In this document: positions 33,527-42,819 of the stretch, in pieces
Position numbering within the stretch: the first letter of the stretch is position 1
How the letters are laid out: each line of letters begins with the position of its first letter
Source: Eubacterium sp.
GTDB taxonomy: Bacteria > Bacillota > Clostridia > Lachnospirales > Lachnospiraceae
DNA: 48,408 nucleotides
Reading direction: 5' to 3'
Assembly (NCBI GenBank): GCA_017437905.1
Contig: JAFRWY010000007.1
Span: 1-48,408, forward strand
The notes under the pieces: model-generated
Databases searched by the model: none
Told to the model about the DNA's origin: nothing
What the model saw: only the letters and a program-made list of their open reading frames with translations
Made by a program: the position numbers and the translations under genes

Positions 33527-34927
33527 TTGAACGAACGATATTATTTAAGTGAAAACGCACAATTACATAACAGATATATCGTGCAGAAACCGGTTGGCGC
33601 CGGTGGGTTCGGAATTACCTACAAGGCATATGACCGTATGAAGAACCAGCCGTGCTGCATCAAGGAATTGTTCCCGAGAGATACAGTTTACCGCGTACAG
33701 AACAGCATGTCTCTGGCACCGCTTTCTGCCGATAAAAAGGGAATGATGGAGCACTGTATCCAGCGATTCGGAGAGGAAGCTCAGGTCCTTCAGAAACTGA
33801 ATTCCGTCAAGTCCGTTGTGGATATCTATGATTTCTTCTATGAGAATGAAACCTGTTATTTCGTGATGGAATTTCTGGATGGAATGAATCTGAAATCCGC
33901 CATGAAGAAAATGGGAGGAAAACTGGAAGCGGCTCTGGTCTGGGATGTGGCTGAACAGGCAGGAAATGCACTGGTTCAGGTCCACAGGATGGGAATCTTT
34001 CACAGGGATATCTCGCCGGATAACATCTTTATCACAAGACAGGGCAGGATCAAGATCATAGATTTTGGTAACGCCAAGCACCTGGTAAAGCAGTATGGGG
34101 AGATTCATTCAGTCGTTCTTAAGAAGGGGTACTCTCCGATCGAACAGTATTCCTCCAAGGGCGTGCAGGGAACCTATACGGATGTGTATGCATTTGCGTT
34201 CACGCTTTATCATGCACTGACAGGGATCAAACCCCCGGATGTATTTGACAGGCAGTCGAAGGATTACACCAAGCTGGTAGAACTCGGATTCCAACAAAAC
34301 ATTTCGGATGTATTTGATCGTGCGCTGATCATAAATGCAAAACAACGTACGCAGACGGTGGGACAGTTCCTGGCTGAATTATTACCGTTAGTCAGGCGCG
34401 TCAATAAAAATGAGGTTACTCCGGGAACAACTTCGGTTTCAGTGAAAACTGGATCCGGCGCAGGGAAAGGCAAGACCGGTGGAGGAACTGCCGACGGAAA
34501 GAGTGATATTCTAAGTAAGGATCTCGGGCCGTCGGATAAGACCAGTCGTACAGAAAAGCCTTCGGATAAACCTAATACACCCAGAACGCCTGGAACTATT
34601 ATGCCCACTGCGAAAAACCCTGCCATTGAGGTTGTGGTTAACAATCGTTCGATCGGACAATTCAAGATTCGTCCGAATGTGAATATTTCGATTGGCCGGA
34701 CACCAACGAAATCCAGTTTCGTGGTAGATGAGATTCATATCAGCGGACTCCATTGTGAGATCAGATATGCAACAGTAGATCGAAAGTTTTATATCGTGGA
34801 TCGTTCCACCAACGGGACCTATATTAATGGGGTACGTATCAAACCCGGAGGATATGTTGCAGCAAAAGCAAAGGATAAGATCGCTCTTGGAAGCACAAAT
34901 GCAATTCTTATTTTAAAGGAAGTATAA
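33527..34927 (+). CDS. Soluble Ser/Thr kinase fused to an FHA domain
   Basis: 466 residues from TTG 33527, which has AGGTGG at 33515-33520; an upstream in-frame GTG at 33518 lacks a site. The kinase domain (about 10-280) has VGAGGFGITYKA, CIKELFP, FHRDISPDN and IDFGNAK, all key residues kept. A Ser/Thr/Pro/Gly-rich linker (about 300-370) contains many possible phosphosites. The FHA domain (about 375-466) has ISIGRTPTKSSFV and DRSTNGTYINGV, but ISGLHCEI has Gly where FHA normally has Arg. There is no membrane helix, so it is cytosolic. It overlaps the end of the preceding gene region and is followed four bases later by PP2C. Confidence 0.9.
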   Translation: MNERYYLSENAQLHNRYIVQKPVGAGGFGITYKAYDRMKNQPCCIKELFPRDTVYRVQNSMSLAPLSADKKGMMEHCIQRFGEEAQVLQKLNSVKSVVDIYDFFYENETCYFVMEFLDGMNLKSAMKKMGGKLEAALVWDVAEQAGNALVQVHRMGIFHRDISPDNIFITRQGRIKIIDFGNAKHLVKQYGEIHSVVLKKGYSPIEQYSSKGVQGTYTDVYAFAFTLYHALTGIKPPDVFDRQSKDYTKLVELGFQQNISDVFDRALIINAKQRTQTVGQFLAELLPLVRRVNKNEVTPGTTSVSVKTGSGAGKGKTGGGTADGKSDILSKDLGPSDKTSRTEKPSDKPNTPRTPGTIMPTAKNPAIEVVVNNRSIGQFKIRPNVNISIGRTPTKSSFVVDEIHISGLHCEIRYATVDRKFYIVDRSTNGTYINGVRIKPGGYVAAKAKDKIALGSTNAILILKEV

Positions 34928-34931
34928 TCAT

Positions 34932-35777
34932 ATGCCAAATCAAATTGAGATATCGGATGAACCTACGATCCTTGTGTCGACTCCGGAAATGAAGATGGAT
35001 GGTTTCTCACTGAAGATGAGTTTTTCCAATATTCTCGGGACCAGAAAGAATCAGCAGGACACCGTGTTCGGCCACGTGGACGGGAATCGCTCCATTGCCG
35101 TTGTCTGTGACGGAATGGGTGGATTGAATGGCGGAGAGATGGCCAGCCAGACCGCAGCGGGGATTCTTTTGAACGATTTTTACAATGAAAAGCCCGATTC
35201 TGACATTCCGGAGTTTTTTCGCAGAGAAGCGTATAAAATGAATGATGCAGTGAGGAACTTAAAGAATGCCAAGGGAGAGCCGCTGGATGGAGGAACTACC
35301 ATAGTTGCAACCATCACGGTAGATGATAAGGTTTACTGGCTTTCCGTGGGTGACAGCAAGATCTACCTCATTCGCGAGAACAATATCAAGGCTGTTTGCA
35401 AGGAACACAATGTGAGAACCAAGATCAATGAACAGCTGAAGGCAGGCGTTATCACGCAGCAGGAGTATAAGAAGGAAGAGCGACAGGCCGAGGCACTGAC
35501 CAGTTATCTGGGAATTCCGAGTCTGGAGCTGATGGAGATCAATAAAAAGCCCTTCATCCTGAAGGAAAACGACATCCTTCTTCTCTGCAGTGACGGACTC
35601 TACAAATGTCTGTCGGAGAAGGATATTGCGAACATCGTGTATTACGAAGAGCCTGATATGGAAAGGGCTGCGCGAAGACTGCTGGATGTGGTCGTGAAAA
35701 AGAGGAAGAGAGCGCAGGATAATACGTCACTTGTGATCATGCAGTACAATAAAGTACTAAGCGATAAATCTATTTAA
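34932..35777 (+). CDS. PP2C-family Ser/Thr phosphatase
   Basis: 281 residues. Motifs: GTRKNQQDTVFG, VVCDGMGGLNGGEMAS (metal Asp60), GGTTIVATI, LSVGDSKIYLI, LLCSDGLYKCL and DNTSLVIMQY. It is cytosolic and has an N-terminal extension of about 30 residues, SDEPTILVSTPEM, that may hold a regulatory threonine. It begins four bases after the kinase-FHA gene, so the two are translationally close and probably a matched kinase/phosphatase pair. It is distinct from the PP2C at 24323, which pairs with the membrane kinases. Confidence 0.92.
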   Translation: MPNQIEISDEPTILVSTPEMKMDGFSLKMSFSNILGTRKNQQDTVFGHVDGNRSIAVVCDGMGGLNGGEMASQTAAGILLNDFYNEKPDSDIPEFFRREAYKMNDAVRNLKNAKGEPLDGGTTIVATITVDDKVYWLSVGDSKIYLIRENNIKAVCKEHNVRTKINEQLKAGVITQQEYKKEERQAEALTSYLGIPSLELMEINKKPFILKENDILLLCSDGLYKCLSEKDIANIVYYEEPDMERAARRLLDVVVKKRKRAQDNTSLVIMQYNKVLSDKSI

Positions 35778-35795
35778 TTTTAAGGAGGAGAGATT

Positions 35796-36476
35796 ATGAA
35801 CCTTGTGAGATGTGAAAGTGGACACTTCTATGATGCGGATCGTTTTCAGAGCTGCCCGCACTGTGTGGGAGGACCTGCTCCCGCCGGTGGCCCTATGGGT
35901 GGTGGTATGATGGATGCAACTGCTCCGTACACGAATTTTGATAACAGTGATGTCTTCGATAATCCGACAGCTGCCGTTACCATGCCGGCAAATAATCCGG
36001 TTCCGCCTATGTTTGAGGCGCAGCAGACGGTATCTGACGCAGGCCTTGATGTGTTCAAGGACTTTGAAGAGGAATCAGATGACGACAAGACCACCAGAGC
36101 TATTATGGGTGATATGAATGATGAACCTGTCGTTGGCTGGCTGGTATGCGTTACCGGAGAAGAGAAGGGTAAGAGCTATACACTGAAGAGCGGCCGTAAC
36201 TTTGTCGGAAGAGGCGATGATCAGGACGTAGTGATCAAGGGTGACCAGAGCATTTCCAGAAGTAAGCATGTAATCCTTCTTTATGATCCGAAGTCCCGTC
36301 AGTTCCTGGTACAGCCGGGTGAATCCCATGAGCTGTCCTATCTGAATGATGAGGTGATCCTGAATCCGGCGAAGCTCAGCCTGATGGATAAGCTTCAGAT
36401 CGGTGAGACCAAGCTGATCTTTGTACCGCTCTGCGGACCGGAATTTGCATGGGAAGACCTGGCTGGCGCTGAATAA
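35796..36476 (+). CDS. FHA protein with CxxGH...CPxC N-terminus
   Basis: 226 residues. The N-terminus, RCESGHFYDADRFQSCPHC, is a probable small zinc-binding element shared with the genes at 37484 and 42820. A Gly/Pro/Ala-rich linker with many Thr follows (about 28-100). An FHA domain (about 110-215) has NFVGRGDDQDVVI and SISRSKHVILLY. This has Ser-Arg-Ser-Lys-His, one residue longer than the normal spacing, so phosphothreonine binding may be altered. DDKTTRAIMG just before the FHA resembles a GarA-type phosphosite. No membrane helix is seen. AAGGAGGAG precedes the ATG. Confidence 0.8.
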   Translation: MNLVRCESGHFYDADRFQSCPHCVGGPAPAGGPMGGGMMDATAPYTNFDNSDVFDNPTAAVTMPANNPVPPMFEAQQTVSDAGLDVFKDFEEESDDDKTTRAIMGDMNDEPVVGWLVCVTGEEKGKSYTLKSGRNFVGRGDDQDVVIKGDQSISRSKHVILLYDPKSRQFLVQPGESHELSYLNDEVILNPAKLSLMDKLQIGETKLIFVPLCGPEFAWEDLAGAE

Positions 36477-36494
36477 TCGAAAGGGGACCAGGAT

Positions 36495-37394
36495 ATGAAA
36501 GTAACTATACGTGATTCCCATCATGGAGTCCAGGAGTTCGATCTGGAGCGGATGGGGAAGGACAGTCTGGCATTCGGACGTATGCCGGAGTGTGATATTG
36601 TTCTTCATTCTGCATTTGTATCCAGACCGCATGGTATCATCTATCGTGAGAACGGCAACTGGTACATCCAGGATATGAAGAGTACCTATGGTACCTATTA
36701 CATGGATCGTCCCATCGAGAAGATGCCCATCACGGACGGAACCGTGATCCGGCTTTATTCCGAGAATAAGGACAGCAACCATTGCGTGGAAATGCGGTTT
36801 ACTGAGCCGTATATCCCACCGGAACCGCAGTACAATCCGCCGCAGCCGCCGCCATATATCCCCCCGGAACCGGATCCGGATCCATATTATCCGCCGGATG
36901 AACCCGGAATGTCTCCGTTCGCGTTGATCTCGCTGATCTCCGGATGTCTGTCCATTATCCTGTTCTTCATTTGCTCGAAGACAGGTGTATGGCTTCCGCT
37001 TCTGTTCGCCCTGGTTGCAGTTGCATTTGCAATCGTTGCACTTGTAGGCGGGAGATCCAAGGGAATGTCCATTACAGGCGTCTGCACAGGTGGTCTGGTA
37101 TTTATCCTCTCTATCTGGCTGCTGATCTGCTCCGGATGCATCGGACCTTTCTCCTGGTGCGTTGAGGGAAGAAAGTTCCCGTTGTCAACTCCGTTGGCAC
37201 ATGTGTTTGATACGGCTGACAGCATCGATAACTCCTTCGATAGCATATCAGATGAGGAAGCAGCTGAAATCTTCACAGATAAGGACGCTTTAAAGCTGAT
37301 AGAGGAAATCTATTTCGGAGAAGCGGCTAATGTAGTGGACGAATACGTGGATGACTTAGACATCGATTTGGATGATTTGGATGACTTGTTCTAA
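36495..37394 (+). CDS. FHA-domain polytopic membrane protein (DUF4190-like)
   Basis: 299 residues. The FHA domain (about 1-98) has FGRMPECDIVL, VSRPHGIIY and KSTYGTYYM, close to the paralogues at 13136 and 23145. A Pro/Tyr-rich linker, EPQYNPPQPPPYIPPEPD, follows. Three membrane helices (about 139-158, 163-184 and 192-213) resemble DUF4190. The acidic C-terminal tail ends with repeated Asp-Leu-Asp. It starts 18 bases after the preceding FHA gene, and a strong terminator lies just downstream, so it ends a transcript. Function is not known. Confidence 0.82.
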   Translation: MKVTIRDSHHGVQEFDLERMGKDSLAFGRMPECDIVLHSAFVSRPHGIIYRENGNWYIQDMKSTYGTYYMDRPIEKMPITDGTVIRLYSENKDSNHCVEMRFTEPYIPPEPQYNPPQPPPYIPPEPDPDPYYPPDEPGMSPFALISLISGCLSIILFFICSKTGVWLPLLFALVAVAFAIVALVGGRSKGMSITGVCTGGLVFILSIWLLICSGCIGPFSWCVEGRKFPLSTPLAHVFDTADSIDNSFDSISDEEAAEIFTDKDALKLIEEIYFGEAANVVDEYVDDLDIDLDDLDDLF

Positions 37395-37416
37395 AGTTTC
37401 ATTTTGATAAGAAAAA

Positions 37417-37458
37417 CCCTTGCTGTCCGGGAAATGTGCCCGGACAGTGAGGGGATTT
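37417..37458 (+). terminator. Rho-independent terminator after the FHA/DUF4190 gene
   Basis: CCCTTGCTGTCCGGG (37417-37431), a seven-base loop and CCCGGACAGTGAGGG (37439-37453), then GATTTTG. The inner nine base pairs are perfect and an outer stem adds four more around a TG/TG bulge. Confidence 0.85.
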
Positions 37459-37483
37459 TGTGTAAAAGAGGGTTGGTGGATTT

Positions 37484-38797
37484 ATGAACATAGTTCAATG
37501 CAGATATGGACATTTTTTTGATAATGATGTATTCCTGGAGTGCCCGCATTGCGCAAAACCGGCAGATGCGCCTTCACCGAGTTCCTTTGGCGGAGGAGAT
37601 GAGGAGTTTCAGACAGTGTTGATCGGCCGTGAGGATGCGGTGACGGTTGCGGCACCACGCGGAATGGATCTGAGTGACGGCTTCCGGGATGTGTCTGTAA
37701 AATCAGGAGTACATTCGAAACGTCCGGATCCGGATGCAATCCCTCAGAGAAGGCCGGGTATGCCGCATGTCGCAGTTCCGGCAGGGCATTCCGTACCGGG
37801 AACTTCAGTTCCGCCGGTGGCAGAACCCGCAGGTGGATCGAAGCCTGCTGAAGCATCTGCATCTGTAAAGAAATCGAATGAGGCAGCACCATCAACCAAT
37901 CCGAAGGTTCCGCCGATGGCCGCACCTGCACCGGAGACCGGATCCACGGTTCTGCCGATAACCGCATCTCTGCCGGAGACCGGATCCAAAGTTCCGCCGA
38001 TGGCCGCACCTGCACCGGAGACCGGATCCAAGGTTCCGCCCATGGCAACACCTGCGCATGTTGCAACATCAGAATCGGTTTTTGCAGCAACGCCTACCAC
38101 CAATTCTTATCTCGGAACACCCGCGAAGGCGGAAGAGGACGAACAGGCCGAAGTAAATACGACGGTTCTTTTTTCAGTACATGAAGTGGCACCCTCCGGA
38201 CGGACGTACGGAGAGGAAAATATTCTCCGCAGTCAGCAGCTGAATGCACTTGGCCGGGAGTATCAGGAGAAGAATAAACATGAGAAGAAGCGCGGACTGA
38301 TCGTCGGATGGCTGATCGGTGTAACCGGCGCGGATTACGGGAATTTCTACCCGCTTTATACGGATGATAACTGGGTAGGAAAGGATAAGGATGACCGGCT
38401 GCATGTTGGTTCCTACAAGGATTCCTTCGCCAGCGTGAATTGTGTGATCAGTTTTGACATGCAGGGAAAGGAATTCTATTTCAACGACGAGATATTTATC
38501 GAACATCGGGATCCGGATCCTATCTATGTGGATGGAAAGCAGATTACGAATACCATTTATCTGAACGATCAGGACATTCTTGAAATCCGTGGTATTCAGT
38601 ACCAGCTGATCAAACTCTGCAAGGACGGCTTCTCCTGGTGGAAGGAGAAGAAGAAAACCGGACGTACGGAGATGCTTACCCTGGATGATGTTATGAAGTC
38701 CGAACCTGAGGATGATTATTGGATGTGTCCGATCTGCTCTTCGAAGAATCATAAGATTCAGAGATATTGCCTGACCTGTGGAAGAAGCAGAGTATAG
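37484..38797 (+). CDS. FHA-like protein with CxxGH...CPxC N-terminus and C-terminal zinc ribbon
   Basis: 437 residues. N-terminal QCRYGHFFDNDVFLECPHC, then a long Pro/Ala/Thr linker with four 15-residue repeats (PPMAAPAPETGSK, about 140-190). An FHA-like region (about 265-390) lines up with the protein at 35796: GWLIGVTGADYG against GWLVCVTGEEKG, and NWVGKDKDD against NFVGRGDDQ. The phosphothreonine-binding Ser-Arg-x-His is replaced by SVNCVI, so the domain is probably degenerate. A C-terminal zinc ribbon, CPICSSKNHKIQRYCLTCG, ends it. It is predicted soluble. It could compete with, or scaffold, the true FHA readers. Confidence 0.78.
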   Translation: MNIVQCRYGHFFDNDVFLECPHCAKPADAPSPSSFGGGDEEFQTVLIGREDAVTVAAPRGMDLSDGFRDVSVKSGVHSKRPDPDAIPQRRPGMPHVAVPAGHSVPGTSVPPVAEPAGGSKPAEASASVKKSNEAAPSTNPKVPPMAAPAPETGSTVLPITASLPETGSKVPPMAAPAPETGSKVPPMATPAHVATSESVFAATPTTNSYLGTPAKAEEDEQAEVNTTVLFSVHEVAPSGRTYGEENILRSQQLNALGREYQEKNKHEKKRGLIVGWLIGVTGADYGNFYPLYTDDNWVGKDKDDRLHVGSYKDSFASVNCVISFDMQGKEFYFNDEIFIEHRDPDPIYVDGKQITNTIYLNDQDILEIRGIQYQLIKLCKDGFSWWKEKKKTGRTEMLTLDDVMKSEPEDDYWMCPICSSKNHKIQRYCLTCGRSRV

Positions 38798-38798
38798 C

Positions 38799-38827
38799 AT
38801 AACGTCTCTTAAATAACCGGACGTTAT
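38799..38827 (+). other. Inverted repeat in the gap before the LRR gene
   Basis: ATAACGTC (38799-38806) and GACGTTAT (38820-38827) form an 8-bp stem with a 13-base loop. There is no T-run, so it is a weak terminator at best, or a regulator site. TTGACA occurs at 38857, but no convincing -10 is spaced from it. Confidence 0.4.
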
Positions 38828-38921
38828 ACTTGGAACTTACGTGTTCATAAAACAGATTGACATTTAATAGATCGAATAAAGTGACTGGTTCTATGAATAA
38901 GAAAAGTACGGGAGGATTGCG

Positions 38922-41900
38922 ATGATAAAAGCCAGGAAAAATGTAGTTTGGATGAGTGCTTTGATCGTTGGAATCCTTCTTTTATTGTTCCTGCTCCGTC
39001 AAGAAGCCTTCGCAGCGGGATCATCTGTGCAAATGTCAAAGGTGGCTGCAGAGGGAGAAGACGAAGAAGAGCAGGTGGAAATTGAAGAGTTGCGGTCGTT
39101 TGGAGCATCTCTTTGTATAAAAGTAGGAGAGACAAGACAGTCTCGTATCAGCACAAACCCGTCGATAGAGGATTTCTCTGTCCTGAAGTGGGAATCAGAG
39201 GATGAATCGATTGTAACTACTGACGAATATGGATCTCTGACAGGTGTTTCAGAAGGACTTTCACGAATCCATGTATCAACGAGGGATGGAAAGAAAACGT
39301 GTGCATTTTCTGTTGTGGTTGTCACAGAGAAGGGAATTCCTGTTGATGAAGCGCATTTTCCTGATGAGGTATTTCGCAGTTATATCAGACAGTATGTTGA
39401 TGTGATGAATCATGATGATTATTTGTCACAGATTGAAATCGAATCAGTTGTTGATTTGAGTTATTCGTTTGATTGGTCCGGTGCAGTCAGTCTGAAGGGA
39501 ATCGAGTATTTCCCGAGAATTCAGCATCTGGATCAGATTGAACTGTCGGTCAAAACACTGGATTTATCGTACAATCTTGATTTGGTTGTCTTCAATATTG
39601 AAGGTGGACAGCTAGAGGAACTGTCTTTTGGAGAAAATGGGAATATCGATCGGATACAATGTAATGATAATCAACTGAAACTGTTGGACGTTGCCGGATG
39701 CTCAAATCTCAGACGATTGGAATGTTATAATAACAATCTGGAAGAACTGGATCTGGAAAAATGTGATCTTATGGACATGCTATTGTGTCAGAATAATCAA
39801 TTGAAACATTTGATTATTGATCAGAAAGAGAGGCTAATGGAGATTGATGTAAGCTACAATAATCTGGAGTTGTTAAGGATCACGAATTGTACCAGATTGC
39901 TTTCCGTAAAATGTTCGAACAGTCAGTTGACGGAAGTTGTGCTGTCCGGATGTGAGAGAATAGAAGAGTTTGACTGCTCTGATAATCAATTGACAGAGCT
40001 TACACTTGAAGATGACAATGAGTTAAAATTCATTCGCTGTAGTAACAATCAACTGAAATCCCTGGATTTAAGAAAATTGAGTCGTTTGATGGAAGTGTAT
40101 TGTGCCCATAATAACCTCGAAGAAATACACTTTGGGGATGCGGTTTATGTGGATTGCTCCTACAATCAATTAGAGAGTTTATCTTCTGAGGAAAATAACA
40201 ATCTGGGAACTCTTCTTTGTAATAACAATCGTCTGAAGAGCCTGGATCTGTCTTTGAACAGTGGAGAATTAAGCGTGTTGGATTGTTCTCATAATGAACT
40301 GGAGGAACTGACCAGTAGCGCACTCCAACTGAATTGTTCATACAATCATTTGAAATCACTGAATACCGGCGGAGGGTGGAGTGCGACGCTGGATTGTTCT
40401 CACAATGAGCTGACTTCACTGGAATTCACGGGTGGCGTGGGAGTGGCGGAGCTGATCTGTGATGATAACCAGCTGACCGTATTGGATTTGGGAACGGCAG
40501 CTCCGGTGAAGAAGATCAGTGCCAGGAACAATCAGCTTCGGTGTATCGATCTAAGAAATGCAACGTTTCTGGAATCCTGTGAGCTGGATGACAGCACGAT
40601 CATCATTGATGCAGAGCATGGCCTCAAATGGCGGGAACAGAACGGAAATACCTATTATATCGAGGAACTTGGCGTATGGCCGAGATATACAAGAGTCGTT
40701 ACCGGCTGGAGAGAAATCGATGGGACAGAGTATTTCTTTACGCCGGAAGGTGTTCTGGTGGAGGACGCCATCCGTCTGAACGATGTGAGAATTCGCCAGA
40801 CCGAACTGGAGCTGACCCCCTGGGATACGGAAACGCTTACTGCGATCACCAATCCTGCGGATTTTCCAACGGATTCTCTTGTATGGTCTTCGGAGGATGA
40901 GAGTATAGCAGTTGTAGACAAGACGGGTACCGTGACTCCGGTCTCCACAGGAACCACATTTATCACAGTGTCCTCTGTCTATGATGACAGTGTGTCCTAT
41001 ACGCTCCGGGTGACAGTACGGGACCTCCTGTCCTTTGAAACTCTGCAGATGGATCTGATCCCGGATGAACATCATCAGTTCTATGTAAAGGAGAGCACAT
41101 CACTGGTAACCGGGATCTCGTGGGAGATCAAGGACCCGGGGATTGCGAAGATCTCCGAGGAAGGAGAAGTGACTGCACTCAGTGAAGGAGTGACAGAACT
41201 CGTGATCCATGTAACCGGATCCGGTGGCAGGAAGGAGACTTATACGATTCCGATCACGGTCACAGCTCTGGATTCGGTGGATCTGAATGTGGACAGGATC
41301 GAATTCAGACAGATGGAAACGCTTACGTGGCCGTCTGAGATGGAGTGCGTGGTTGACCAGGTCATAAATATCGATGTTATGGTTTATGTCTCGGATCCTT
41401 TATCCGGTCAGGAAACATCTTACCTGCTGACTTATGACAATCCGGTGGCAGGAACCGGTGCAGGCTTTATCCGTCTGATCTGGAGCTCGACGAATCCGGA
41501 AGTGGCAAGTGTTACGAAGGGACGTGTAGAGATCCGATCGAAGGGAACCGCATTTATCACGGCACAGGTTCTGGGACTGAACGTATCCTCCATGATGGAT
41601 CTTACCGCAAACGGGAAACCGGTACCGCTTAGATCCATAGCCCTTTCCGAATCGGTATATCCTATGAATGTGGGGGCATCGAAGACATTTGCCTACACAC
41701 TGAGTCCCCGGAACGTGGATGAGGATCAGAAGAAGATCCTTTGGAAGACGAGTGATCCGGAGGTGGCAACCGTTGATGCAAACGGCAGAGTGACTGCAGT
41801 GGGATCCGGTATGGCCGAGATCGAGGCGTATTCGGCAGTCGATGATAATATCTATTCCTCCGTTCAGATCTATGTACAGTCACCGGTTGAATCCATAACC

Positions 41901-42782
41901 ATGGAAGAGATCGAGATACAGGAAAGCGATGTGGGCTTTGAAGTTGTGCGAAAGATCAGCGACGGGGATGTGATCTCACTGAAGCATGGTATCGAGAAGA
42001 ACCTGATGATCAGTGCCTATGTAAATGAGTCCGCTGACAAGAAGCTCCTTGCATACGAACTGGATCCGGAGGATGGATCTCTGTCGGTAGAACAGATCGA
42101 GTTCGATTCGGAGGAGATTCCGGACGGACGGAATTTCTTCCGGATCACAGCAGATCAGGTGGGAGAAACAAAAGTATTCATCCGTTCCACGGATGGAAGC
42201 GGTATCTACGGAAGCTTTACTGTAAAGATTCTTCCGTATAATGAATGGATCACTGAGGCGGATGGTACGAAGCGTCATTTTACGGAGGATGTGATGGACA
42301 CCGGCTGGAAGCAGATCGATGGAAAGAAGTACTACTTCTCCGCCAAGGGCGTTCTGCAGACCGGCTGGAAAGAGATCGATAAAAAATGGTACTACTTCGG
42401 GAAAGACGGTGTGACACGCACTGGCTGGCAGAAGATCGGCAAATGGTACTTCTTCGGCGCCGATGGAGTCATGAAGACCGGCTGGCAGAAGTCCGGCGGC
42501 AAATGGTATTATCTCGGAACCGATGGGATCATGCGTACGGGCTGGCAGAAGATCGGGAAAAGCTGGTATTATTTCGGAGCCGACGGGATCATGCGAACCG
42601 GCTGGCAGAAGGTTGGGAAGAACTGGTATTTCTTCAGCAATGGCGTTATGAAGACCGGCTGGCTAAGGAGCGGCGGCTTCTGGTATTATTTCGATTCCCG
42701 GGGAGTGATGGTTACAGGAAACCGGAAGATCGGAACGAAAATCTATCAGTTCAGTTCGGCCGGAATCTGCCTGAATCCGTAA
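38922..42782 (+). CDS. Secreted LRR / Ig-like / wall-binding-repeat surface protein
   Basis: 1286 residues. A signal peptide ends near EAFAAG. A bacterial Ig-like domain (about 50-138) precedes a degenerate EF-hand-like segment (VDVMNHDDYLSQIEIE) and about 18 short leucine-rich repeats (about 165-560) of the CSNNQLKSLDL type. One wall-repeat follows, then several Ig-like (BIG2) domains (about 615-1090) with WSSEDESIAVVD motifs. Eight C-terminal choline/glucan-binding-type repeats (GWQKIGKSWYYFGADGIMRT) end it. It should be exported and held non-covalently on the wall, as an adhesin or receptor. GGGAGGA precedes the ATG. The LRR part is AT-richer than the repeats. Confidence 0.88.
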   Translation: MIKARKNVVWMSALIVGILLLLFLLRQEAFAAGSSVQMSKVAAEGEDEEEQVEIEELRSFGASLCIKVGETRQSRISTNPSIEDFSVLKWESEDESIVTTDEYGSLTGVSEGLSRIHVSTRDGKKTCAFSVVVVTEKGIPVDEAHFPDEVFRSYIRQYVDVMNHDDYLSQIEIESVVDLSYSFDWSGAVSLKGIEYFPRIQHLDQIELSVKTLDLSYNLDLVVFNIEGGQLEELSFGENGNIDRIQCNDNQLKLLDVAGCSNLRRLECYNNNLEELDLEKCDLMDMLLCQNNQLKHLIIDQKERLMEIDVSYNNLELLRITNCTRLLSVKCSNSQLTEVVLSGCERIEEFDCSDNQLTELTLEDDNELKFIRCSNNQLKSLDLRKLSRLMEVYCAHNNLEEIHFGDAVYVDCSYNQLESLSSEENNNLGTLLCNNNRLKSLDLSLNSGELSVLDCSHNELEELTSSALQLNCSYNHLKSLNTGGGWSATLDCSHNELTSLEFTGGVGVAELICDDNQLTVLDLGTAAPVKKISARNNQLRCIDLRNATFLESCELDDSTIIIDAEHGLKWREQNGNTYYIEELGVWPRYTRVVTGWREIDGTEYFFTPEGVLVEDAIRLNDVRIRQTELELTPWDTETLTAITNPADFPTDSLVWSSEDESIAVVDKTGTVTPVSTGTTFITVSSVYDDSVSYTLRVTVRDLLSFETLQMDLIPDEHHQFYVKESTSLVTGISWEIKDPGIAKISEEGEVTALSEGVTELVIHVTGSGGRKETYTIPITVTALDSVDLNVDRIEFRQMETLTWPSEMECVVDQVINIDVMVYVSDPLSGQETSYLLTYDNPVAGTGAGFIRLIWSSTNPEVASVTKGRVEIRSKGTAFITAQVLGLNVSSMMDLTANGKPVPLRSIALSESVYPMNVGASKTFAYTLSPRNVDEDQKKILWKTSDPEVATVDANGRVTAVGSGMAEIEAYSAVDDNIYSSVQIYVQSPVESITMEEIEIQESDVGFEVVRKISDGDVISLKHGIEKNLMISAYVNESADKKLLAYELDPEDGSLSVEQIEFDSEEIPDGRNFFRITADQVGETKVFIRSTDGSGIYGSFTVKILPYNEWITEADGTKRHFTEDVMDTGWKQIDGKKYYFSAKGVLQTGWKEIDKKWYYFGKDGVTRTGWQKIGKWYFFGADGVMKTGWQKSGGKWYYLGTDGIMRTGWQKIGKSWYYFGADGIMRTGWQKVGKNWYFFSNGVMKTGWLRSGGFWYYFDSRGVMVTGNRKIGTKIYQFSSAGICLNP

Positions 42783-42819
42783 GCAGCGTATCAAATGTGA
42801 AAAAGAGAGGATAGAAACT

